Position numbers and translations under genes: made by a program. This document shows, piece by piece, positions 55,304 through 64,000 of a stretch of DNA of 64,000 nucleotides (the stretch's first letter is position 1; each line of letters starts with the position of its first letter). Under the pieces are notes generated by a model, which was not told where the DNA came from, ran no database searches, and saw only the letters and a program-made list of their open reading frames with translations. This stretch comes from Hydractinia symbiolongicarpus (taxonomy: Eukaryota; Cnidaria; Hydrozoa; Anthoathecata; Hydractiniidae): positions 32,593,828 to 32,657,827 of the forward strand of contig NC_079876.1 of NCBI RefSeq assembly GCF_029227915.1, written 5' to 3'.

Positions 55304-57740
55304 ATATTTGGTTAGGCGGAGGCGGAGTAGGCGGTCACAACTCCATCTTTATGAGACTTGGATCTTGGTTTTGCGTTTAGAAGAGCAGAAAGACTAAGAA
55401 TTACTTGCAAATAACGGCAGAAAATTTTGACGAAATCTTTGCGCTTGTTGAAAAAATTTGTCTGTGTCGATTTTAGATTTTATTCCTGCAATGTTTTTCT
55501 CTTGAATATTTCCTCGCTCTTCTGTATGTTTGTTTCATGTTTACATAACTTCAGTACAATTAAAAACGCGTTATGATTGGTTAACATCTGAATTTCAATA
55601 GAAGACAATAGGTTTATATGATCATATATCATATAAAAAATAGGACGTGTTCTATCCTTAAAAATAGAAATTTTTATCATATATATAACGTATGTTACAC
55701 AATCAAATTTATATGATCATATAGTATATGTCATACGAAATTTGATCGTGTAAAAGCGGCTTAATACTTTTTTTGGTCACAGATTTCTATAACAAAAATT
55801 CTTAAAATATTATAACAACTAAGAACATTTTCAGGCCAAAATAGGTGAAAAAATCAAAATAACTAAAGCAGATTCTCATAAAATTACAATAATTAATTCA
55901 ATAATTGCTGACGTAACCAATAATTTGCCTGTTTCATGTCTGTTGTGTTTCACGTTAACAATTTTTATTTTGTATTGGCAGGGTTAAAATTGGATAAGTT
56001 ATTAACACTGAACTAGAAAACAAAAAAGTGGTTAAAATTTAACAAATAAATTTCCTTGAAAATGATAAAAAGTGGCATAAAATCTTTAAAAGAATTTCTA
56101 GTCACTTCCCCTTGTTACATAACAATCAAAATAGCTAACCCTATGTATATATACCCTGCAATTTGATGTGTATATATATATATATGTTAAATTATGTTCA
56201 TTTTTTTACCAATGAAAGAACTAGTACTGGGAAATCCTCATTCTTTATGCATAATCGAAGCATAAAAGGTTAAAATTATATTATTACAAAGGACGACAAA
56301 CCCCAATAACTTGAACACAGACAAAAAATGATAAAACTTTAACAAATGTGAAGCTTTTGTTATAATCATTCCACTGTCACAGTAGAGAATCAACTAAATT
56401 ACTAGTAAGAAACTTCTATCTCAACAGAAGAAAATAAACCTAAAAATATAGAAATAATATCAAATAAATAATAAAAAACTAACAACTAGAAGGAACCTTC
56501 ACATTGTCTTCAGTGCACAATTTTTCGCTTGCGAACATAGGAGACTCTGCCCCCTGCTTCGCAACCATTTCTATATTGATTCAGGTACACTGATTTTTTT
56601 AGTATCTATAATTTAATGACTCTCGTTTATCATTAATTTCTTTTAAATTATGTTAAAAAACTACTCTAAAATTAAATTCCTAACAACAAAACAAGGTATT
56701 AGTATTGCAAATGAGAGATCATAATTAACTTGTATATACCTATAGCTATAGAGGTATTGAGGACATTAGTATAGTGAACCTTTCATAAAGGGGAAAATAG
56801 CATACAGCTCTATCTTCAGAACACATATATAGTCATTAATTTTAATAACAGAAATGAGATTTTACACAAAAGCATTTTATTTCATCACAACAAAATGTAG
56901 CTAATGTATTTAACCATAATCTGCAATACTCTGGTTATAAAGAGCTTTCGCTTGTGAACCTAGGGGATCCTGTCTAGAGGAAGAGCTATAGCAAAATGTT
57001 CTATGATGTTTATTGCTATAACTGTCTATAACTGAACTAACTTTTGGCTAATTTCTTAAAAATAAAATTATACACAGCTGGTGATATAGCTTTGACTGAT
57101 TTTTCAATTAGCTAGGACAAATCCCACAAAGTTCAATATGGCTACCACAACCTTCTGCTCACCCAGAAAATGCAGACCAGGTAATGGCGACAATAAACTG
57201 GTTTTGGAGAACAGAGATAAAAAGAATTGCTTGGGGCTAGCTGAATTTTACTAAATAAGTCAAACAAATTGTTGAAATCTTAGCAAAAACATTACTTTTA
57301 ACATTTCTTACATGACATATGTCGCAACTAAAATAGAAAACCGTTTATCAGCACGAAAGCAGTCACAACATTAAAAATAACCAAATTTTGGAAGAAAAAA
57401 CTTTAAAATTTAGGAATTTCTTCTATATGCTGGACATATCTCACGAAAGAAGTTGTAAATACATATCCATAGGCAATACAAAAACATATTTTCATTGTCT
57501 GTCCATAAAAATTCAGCCAGCCCCAAGCAAAAATATACCTCATTTTGTACCCTTTAAACTTTCTCGTATTTCACAAAAGGAATCCCACATTACTCTCATG
57601 TACCTACATTTTTTGAAGATTGAAGAGTTCTACTGACCAAATATAATTCGAGTTGGGTACAGCGGTTTGTTGAAACAACACAACAAAGCTTCAAAGTCAG
57701 CAAAAAATCAATTTAAAAAAAGTGTGTATTTTGCAGACCC
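55304..57740. other. Non-coding AT-rich interior of the 8.9-kb element
   Basis: 2.4 kb, no supported gene. Contains TATATATATATAT at about 56170-56183 and repeated short motifs (TTTGCTTGCGAAC at about 56525 and TTCGCTTGTGAACCTAGG at about 56947). Confidence 0.5.
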
Positions 57741-57761
57741 CGCCTTAACGTCGCCGAGTTA

Positions 57762-58470
57762 TAGAATATGATAGTGATGTATCAATAAAAATTTCATACT
57801 TCGGTAATACATGACAATCAGAGGTACAAGTCACAGTAATGCCATCTTCTTCACATTTGATATTCCAGCAACTAGCCAAAGATAATTTTTTGATTCGATG
57901 TGTGAAGTCAAAAAAATCCTTATATACAGACATGGGTGGAGAATTAGGAGGAGATAACTGTCGTAAAACCATAAATTCTTCACGTTTCTGAATTGATGTT
58001 GGAGATCTGATGGATGATGTGAAGGTACTGCTAGAGCTCACACTTTTTTCAGGAAAGTTCAACGTTGGTAAAACTCCTTCTTTCAATGCTTTTCGTGTTG
58101 GATCTAAACAGGCAGGAGAATATAGCAAGTTGAGTACAGCAGCCCCAGCACTTTGCATGCAAGTCTGTTGGCAGAAGGTTCTTTTGCCTGCAGGGAAACC
58201 AAGGAACAGCATAAAAAAGAAAACAAAATAGTTCTACTTACACACATAATAGTCGTCCTCCGTGAAGTGTCTTTCACATATATACAATTTGCGACTTTGT
58301 ATGCGATCTCTTAGAGATTGGTCTATCTCTCTGTACTTCGTAATAACATTGATGAGATCAGCGCCTCACTTCTTGTTTACTTCGTTGTTAGTCAGTGGAA
58401 CTTTGAACAAATTAAGTTTATGTTTCCTGGACACAGAACAACCAAGAATTGCACAGTTTTCTCCCGGCAT
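57762..58470 (-). pseudogene. THAP9 / P-element-like transposase, N-terminal part
   Basis: Exon 1 (58470-58242) is a THAP zinc-finger: MPGENCAILGCSVSRKH, LFKVP, and LYICERHFTEDDYYVC before a GTAAGT donor. A TGA replaces the conserved Trp codon after NEVNKK. Exon 2 (from CCCTGCAG at 58197) has DPTRKALKEGVLPTLNFP, SIQKREEF, LPKYEIFIDTSLSYSI and stops at the 8.9-kb insertion. The gene resumes at 48856. THAP domains bind the ends or promoter of the element. A Cys-Cys-Cys-His set is present. Confidence 0.8.
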
Positions 58471-59249
58471 ATTGAGAAAAAAACTTCAAAAACCAAGCGG
58501 AAAGTTCAAAACATAGGTAACACCTTTCTCGCTAGGCAGACATTTTGAAGTATCGTGCAGGGTTGGAGATCTCGGCTCGAAAAATTAGCATATGAAAGAG
58601 TATGAACAATGAGCCATTGTTTGATGCCAGACTATCTTTTTTTCTTATGACTATGATTATTCTAAACGGAACGTGATTAAGTTAAAGTAAACAACTATCT
58701 GTGCGCTGGGACTTGTGAACCTGACTGTAGATTTCCACATGTGTTACCGAGCTCCAACACTCAACCTTACACAGATAATGGTTGCGTTGGACTTGATTAA
58801 TGACAGTACCAATGGTTAAAAGTTGCCCAGTATATTTAGAAGATAGATTAAATCGTGTAGCAAAGAATCCTTACCAAAATTGTGCGCTAGTCGCCTTGGC
58901 CAGTCAGAGAAATCCTGTTAATTAAAGGTTGCCTCCGACGTTATAACAAGTTAATCTTAATCGAAAGAAACCATTAAAACATTATAGAAAAAAAGTATTA
59001 TTTAATGATTTATCTACAAAATAAAAGCATAAACACGATTTACTTATTCCATGTTTTCATAAAACCTTGTGCTTCGACCGCCATTATTGCAGCATTAAAA
59101 ACACGCTTCAAAATCTTGAAAAAACATCAGCATACCTCCTGACGTCACAAGAGCCAAAACTACAGACCGTCTTGCGGCATGAAAACGACGAAGCGAGATT
59201 TCTATATGAAATTAATTATTAAGAAGTTGTTTCGCTATCACAATTCTAA
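58471..59249. other. Stretch without a supported gene
   Basis: This is the upstream flank of the THAP gene. It presumably contains that element's 5' terminal repeat, which I could not identify. Confidence 0.4.
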
Positions 59250-59527
59250 AGGCTGAAATACACTATCATTTTTCAATGATCATTTTCCAGTTATCATTGA
59301 AAAATGACAGTGTATACAAAAGAAAATGTCATTTTTTACACTCTCATTTCCAATGATCCTTAAAAATGAAAAGTTGAACATGTTCAAGTTTTAATTTTTC
59401 AATGACATTTTTTTTCTATTGTTTTAAATCGAATCCATTGTTTTCGCACACGTGTTTGTTGCACGCGATGTAGTTTAGGCTTAAATATAGATAAAAACAA
59501 AGATTTGAACAAGTAATTCACCCGAGA

Positions 59528-60216
59528 ATGAAGACGCAAGAAGCGACCGAAATTTTTTTTGAGATTTGGAGAAGCCAGCCCAGTTTGTGGGATGTTAAAT
59601 CCCCGTTTTATAAGGACAGAAACGAGAAGGCAAAAAGTTATGAGATATTCAAAGGCAGACTAGGAATGGAAGGTTTGTGTTATTTCGAATGGTTTGGATG
59701 AGAAAAGAAAAACATGTATATTTTTATGATCTGTTTTTCTTTTTAGAGAAATTAGTGAGGGTTAAATGAATACACTACGAAGTTATTTTAGCGCAGAATT
59801 GAAAAAAGTAAACAACAGCAACAAATGTGGAGCAGGACGAGATGATGTTTACGAAAGTTAATGGCCATACTTTCAGTTCTTGCTATTCCTACGTGACTCC
59901 ATCGTCCCAAGAAAAACAACTTCTTCGATGGTGGGTATAAATTTCAGACAAATTTTTCTTGCCATGGAACAGCACCGGTGGAGTTAAAGTACGCACAAAA
60001 TTTATCCCCGATATCTTTCGCATCATTTCTGTAGTTGTTCAAATGAGATTACTCGCCGTAACCTCTTTCAGAACACCGCCCATTCAATCTCCGATCCCAA
60101 GGAACTCTTCAACACATGCCACACAAAATTACCCACCCTTTGTGTCTCCGCCGTTATCGCCTGTTTTACAGAATATGTACCGACACCCAGTGAACATATA
60201 TCAAAACACTTATTAG
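59528..60216 (+). pseudogene. MADF-domain protein of the Harbinger element
   Basis: Exon 1 (59528-59672) reads MKTQEATEIFFEIWRSQP, LWDVKSPFYKDR, KAKSYEIFKGRLGMEG. After an intron the MADF end follows (GRDDVYES, TAA, WPYFQFLLFLRDSIVPRKT). The TAA at about 59860 replaces the usual Lys before WPYF. A second stop or frame change precedes the later segment 59959-60216 (FRTPPIQSPIPRNSS). MADF proteins are the usual DNA-binding partner of Harbinger transposases. This one is broken. Confidence 0.65.
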
Positions 60217-60308
60217 AGTCGAGAAAGTTTATCAGATCTCAACCCAGAAGAGGGCTCACAAAGTGCAGGGTATTAATGTGTGACTGCTAGTTTAGTACGT
60301 TTGATAAA

Positions 60309-60692
60309 TTACTGAACGAAATATATATTTACCTTGAGGTATTTTTCTTTTAATCGCAAGTAAATAGCTTCGCAAACTTCAGCGATGAACTGTGACAAAA
60401 TACTTTTGTGAACGCGAAATAAATACTGTAATTCGGTGTAATTTATCCCACATGAGAAAAACTTCAAAGTTGCAGCTACTTTGACTTTAGCAGGAATTGG
60501 GTCTCGCAAATGCGTTGTTTTTTTCTCAATGTCAACTTCTATGAGATTTAGGAGCTCCTCAAAAATATTCGGCGGCATTCTTAAAAATCGCGTATACTCT
60601 GCAATTTCCTCTACACGCAGTTCATACATGAGAGTATTGTGGATGCCAAGTTCATTTCGCCTATACGGCTTCACCCATACATTTCTTTGCAT
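60309..60692 (-). pseudogene. Harbinger transposase, N-terminal fragment
   Basis: Minus ORF: RNVWVKPYRR, TLMYELRVEEIAEYTRFLRM, IFEELLNLIEVDI, DPIPAKVKVAATLKFFSCG, YTELQYLFRVHKSILSQFI, EAIYLRLKEKYLK. This is the conserved helical N-terminus of DDE_4 (Harbinger) nucleases. The catalytic DDE part that should follow is absent, and the coding ends after about 120 residues at a GTAAATAT donor-like site. Confidence 0.8.
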
Positions 60693-60941
60693 TTTTTTCT
60701 ATGTTTAGCTCTCTTTTTTGATAACATATACACAACAACAGCAACTGCTATTTCTTCTTCAGAGTCCATGTTGCAAAGAAAACATGCTCAAGTTTCATGT
60801 TTTTAATGATAGTGTATTTGCGCCAAAATTTGTCATTTTTAATGTCATTGGAATGTATCATTGGAAAATGATCATTGAAAAATGATAGTGTATTTCAGCC
60901 TTAATTAGCTTTAAAAAAATTTTCTTTTTCATATTGTAAAC

Positions 60942-62074
60942 ATGGTTTGGTGTGCAGCAGTAGGATGTAAAAGTTACCAAGCAAAAAATCAAAACTTATC
61001 TTTTTTTAAGCTGCCAAAGGATAAAAAGCTTGCTGCAGAATGGAAAGCAAAAATAAAGCGGGAAGATCTTCCTCAGCTAGTTTTTCTATGCGAGAATCAT
61101 TTTAAAGGGCACTGTTTTGATCAGTCGATTGAGATGCTCTCAGCCGATCGTCATATTCAAATGAAGAAATTGATGGAGACGGATGACAGATTCAAGCACT
61201 TAATCCATCAGTTTGATCCCTGGCATTTGGTTAAGTTGGCGAAGAAAAAGTGTCGGTTATGTTCTTGAAAGTAATAACTTTAATAAATGTTTTTATATCT
61301 ACTCTTGTGTTCTACAATAGCATGTCAAGATCTAGGACAATGGATACCTTCGATCATCAACTATTTGTACTGGTCAATTAGTACGTGTAAGGGTAATGCT
61401 TTGGAGCTTGAGGAAAGATTCCTACCTTGTATGCATCACTGTGTCAATCGTCACGCGTTTCCCGGAAATAAATTTTATAAAGCTTGCGAACACGGAGAAA
61501 TTAATGATACTGCGTGGTTGAAATTTGATTCTCCAGCACACAAGGCTTTAAAAAGTGTCATTTTCGACGACAAAAATCTGCTTAAGGACTTTATGAAGCT
61601 GAATGAAAATATCTTCACTACTCATTTGGAGGTACAGATCTCACAATGCTAATTATGATGTCAAAAAAAACTTTAGTTTTGATCTAACGAATTTTATTTT
61701 ATTTTGTAGGTTTTTCACGCCCTTAAAATCCGGTACCTTCCTAAAAGTGTTTTTAACGAACAGGAAAAAATGCATACAGGGATGAAATTAGCTGCCCTAG
61801 ACCATAATCTTAACATCAACCGTAATCAGGTAAAGAATACTTGTTTTTTTTGTTTCTTAAACACTAGCGTTAAATTACATTATAAAATGATTTTTAACAC
61901 GCAACGAAGATAAAGAAAAGTGAAGGATCTTTTGTTCCCAAGTTTGAGGTGTCTTGGCACAGATATTCAAAGCGCTTTGTAGCAAAGAAGGTGAAAAAGG
62001 ATAAAACGAATTCTTTTTTTCGTGACATTACCTTAGGTGCATATTTCCGTGCAGTAGAGAAAAAGAAGAATTGA
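60942..62074 (+). CDS. THAP-domain transposase-derived protein (shortened)
   Basis: Exon 1 (60942 to about 61252) encodes a THAP finger: MVWCAAVGCKSYQAKN, LSFFKLP, EWKAKI and LCENHF. It joins directly to LSADRHIQMKKLM and HQFDPWHLVKLAKKK, without the long middle part normal for this family. Further exons are about 61321-61632 (QDLGQWIPSIINYLYWS, MHHCVNRHAFPGNKFYKACEHG), about 61710-61829 (VFHALKIRYLPKSVFNEQEK) and about 61910-62074 (SFVPKFEVSWHRYSKRFV, stop TGA). AATAAA lies at 62219. The DRHxQIRKxM..FDxWHxAK pattern is part of the nuclease fold of a THAP-linked transposon family. The exon 1 donor is weak (GTCGGT or GTTATG). The internal deletion makes nuclease activity unlikely. It may be dead or a domesticated short form. 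Confidence 0.6.
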
Positions 62075-62218
62075 CGTTTGCGAAGAAAACAAGCCTTCAA
62101 TACCCCTGCCGAAAGACCCTGTAGAGAGGAAATTGTTGAAAACTCAATTAAATACTCACGAATGACATAATTTTGTTTTACTCTTTATTTCATGTAATTT
62201 GTACATATTATTTATTTA

Positions 62219-62224
62219 ATAAAT
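62219..62224 (+). terminator. Polyadenylation signal AATAAA
   Basis: About 145 bp after the TGA at 62072-62074 of the THAP-fusion gene. Confidence 0.45.
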
Positions 62225-62902
62225 CATCTATCTCATAAATATTTAATACTTCGGAACATATCAACAAGGCATTCTAAACACGAATTATGTCACCACGAGG
62301 CATCCTATAATTCTTTGGTCCTTGTGACTTCAATTATGCAGCCATTATGAATTTCAAAGTTCGAGAAGAAGCGTGAGCATGATAAAGCTGCATGAAGTGA
62401 GGTAGCTCAATATTTGAAAGTTTATTTACAATTATTTGCTGTACTAAACTTTTCTGTAAAAAACGACTGTTATTTTCTTAAATACTTATATCAATAGAAA
62501 TTAATTAGGTAGAATCATTAAAACGTCAGAGGGAACCTTTAAGCTGTATAGCTTGATTTAGATGTCAGCTTAAAGCTTACCTCCCACTTCAAAAAAAGTT
62601 CATCTTATTCTGTTTATATTATGTTGAGAATTTGTAATTTAACATTTATTAAGTAAAATTTGGAATAATAAAGCTAATCTAAAGCCACATTTTCTTGTGT
62701 TTACAGCATGCTTCTTTTCGAAAGCCGCTATTTTTTGATAATTTTTTTTTGGATTAAACCCAGTTTGACGTCATCTCCCGGATGGCAAAAAAGGCCCCCT
62801 GAACATGTTGCCGCAAAACAATAACTCAGAGAAAAGGAAGAAGAGTAAATTGTTGCAACTAAGATTAATTTTGTTAATAATTATAAAATGTGTTTTTGTG
62901 CT

Positions 62903-62986
62903 ATGGCTTGTTGTAATAAGAATAATAGAAGTAGCGCTGGAAAGCATTTCTTTGCCAGTCTTCCAACAAGCAAGAAAAAACGAGCT
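62903..62986 (+). pseudogene. Possible THAP-domain start, truncated
   Basis: MACCNKNNRSSAGKHFFASLPTSKK.. resembles the opening of a THAP finger (Cys residues, then F-x-x-x-P). It stops within 30 codons and the later Cys and His are missing. Low confidence. Confidence 0.25.
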
Positions 62987-64000
62987 GCGTGTACTCATTA
63001 ACAGAGTCGAGTTTTCACTAGAATCACTAGAATGTTTTGATCAACGTTGGCAAAAAAGGCTTAGGCAATTCTAAATCTCTGTCTAGTCTTCGCATTAGGC
63101 CATATGAAAATTCTGGTTAGGTGCTCGCTCTTCTACGTTGCGTCTAAGACTTTTCTATTATATTGTGGTACACTAGGCAGGGGATTTAAAGGATTTTATT
63201 TTGTCCTGCGCACGCATGTTGATTCTTCTTTCTTTTTTTTCTTTTTTGCTTTCTTATATTAATCTATTTTAATTTATTTTTTGTGTCGCGTTTCACTCTC
63301 ATACGCTATAGGTCCTGGGATCGAGGTTGCTTGATTTGTTATTATAATAAGCCATGGGTTGTGTTTTTGCACCCGTTCTTTCTATGTTTACTTCCGCTTG
63401 GTCGTGATTATTAACGCTGCCAATAGTCTAGTCATAAAATGAAGTTTTCTGCAAATCTTCTAAATTAAAAACGCTTTCAGAGTGTCTAAATCTTCTAACC
63501 AATACAAACTCTTAGGGATCACAGCGCGGCATTTTTCGAAAGAGTAAAATAAAATGTCGCCCGCCATGGTTTGCTCTGATAGCCCTAAATAGCTTCTTTT
63601 TCACTTTAAAATATACTTTCCGGCGCCGCGACCCGTCTCCTGTGGGCATTGAAGTCTCTACACAAGTCAGAAAGAGCCAATCTCGTTCTGAGAGCATCGG
63701 AATAGCTAAAAAGGCCACGGTTCACTACTAAGCTATTGCTTCAACTTCCATTCTCATCCTCATATCAGCTTTCCCAGCTAGAGTCTGATTCACTGTGAGG
63801 TTAGACTTTTCACTGGCTGAAACTTCAAAACTAAGAAAGCCCCCACAAATTTTTCACGGGAACACGGGAAGAGTTTTAAAAAGGGAAGTAAAAAACAAGT
63901 GTTTACTTATCTTCAGTATATACTTGTTACAAACTCATCTTCAGTACCCGTTAGAAATGTTGAAAAACAACAACCGCTTTGTCATATGTAAAACTACTAT
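62987..64000. other. Right end of the window, no supported gene
   Basis: Short ORFs only (62805-63074, 63512-63718). The part 63500-63720 is richer in CpG (CGGCGCCGCGACCCG), unlike its neighbours. No domain was recognised. Confidence 0.4.

Larger units (their letters stand above)
48857..57758. mobile_element. 8.9-kb DNA transposon nested in the THAP transposase gene
   Basis: CTCGGCGACGTTAAGGCG at 48857-48874 and its exact reverse complement at 57741-57758. TT flanks both ends (48855-48856 and 57759-57760). Joining the flanks without one TT reconnects the host reading frame around SYSI and RVYGWM, which independently proves the insertion and suggests a 2-bp duplication. The interior carries two minus-strand genes (51362-55303, 50240-50968), a nested MITE (49568-50041) and long AT-rich non-coding ends. 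No named superfamily was recognised. Confidence 0.8.
59250..60901. mobile_element. PIF/Harbinger element with internal deletion
   Basis: Ends AGGCTGAAATACACTATCAT.. and its reverse complement give about 40-bp terminal inverted repeats (59250-59289 and 60862-60901) that include TTTTTCAATGATCATTTTCCA. TAA flanks both sides (59247-59249 and 60902-60904), the 3-bp target of PIF/Harbinger. Sub-terminal CATTTTTCAATGA motifs repeat in both orientations. It carries remnants of both Harbinger proteins: a MADF protein on plus and the transposase N-terminus on minus. Confidence 0.88.

Noticed and set aside
62805-63074. 89-codon plus ORF
   Set aside because: Another frame over this stretch better resembles a truncated THAP start. 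The long frame has no domain pattern.

Overview
This is AT-rich animal DNA. Genes on both strands are interrupted by short GT-AG introns, some genes have TATA boxes and AATAAA signals, and decaying transposons are very dense. The repertoire (an FYB-like SH3 adaptor, an astacin joined to a kringle, a lone HIRAN protein, many THAP, Harbinger, Tc1, CR1 and R2-type remnants) suggests a cnidarian, perhaps a hydrozoan. That assignment is inference from gene content; no species marker is present.

Host-like region, 1-18.2 kb. Bases 927-3713 hold the 3' part of an SH3-domain adaptor that ends in tyrosine motifs of the YEEI type. A minisatellite has copied its first splice donor ten times. Bases 6181-12478 form a large inverted duplication. 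Each arm carries an intact three-exon gene for a secreted protein with an acidic pro-region and a Tyr/Arg/Gly-rich C-terminus, and the two genes point at each other. The minus-strand copy is intact although its large exon has no start codon of its own. Bases 15065-17687 hold a minus-strand astacin-kringle metalloprotease gene with an in-frame stop and a missing exon.

Mobile-element region, 21-46 kb. In order: a pogo-like DNA-binding fragment, a HIRAN gene, a 1.18-kb TIR element, a transposase fragment, a dead CR1-type LINE split by a piggyBac-like MITE, and three pieces of an R2-superfamily retrotransposon (RT plus restriction-like endonuclease). The best retrotransposon copy is followed by an intact ubiquitin-specific protease ORF, and a second copy has the same order. 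Both copies carry three tandem hairpin modules downstream. Short hairpin repeats lie among them, and one further copy has inserted near 45.2 kb. Bases 40108-44183 are a TA-flanked element with 204-bp direct terminal repeats, a Tc1/mariner transposase, a convergent HUH-plus-SF3-helicase Rep protein, and between them an inverted array of GTGACGCA octamers.

Nested THAP region, 46-64 kb. A P-element/THAP9-like transposase gene runs on the minus strand from 58470 to 46582. It is cut in two by an 8.9-kb element (48857-57758) with 18-bp exact terminal inverted repeats. That element contains a multi-exon transposase-like gene with three nonsense codons and a second broken ORF. Beyond lie a PIF/Harbinger element with a MADF remnant and a transposase remnant, and a THAP-fusion transposase gene.

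Most mobile genes here are broken. The clearly intact coding units are the inverted gene pair, the HIRAN ORF, the USP ORF and, as far as the window shows, the SH3 gene.
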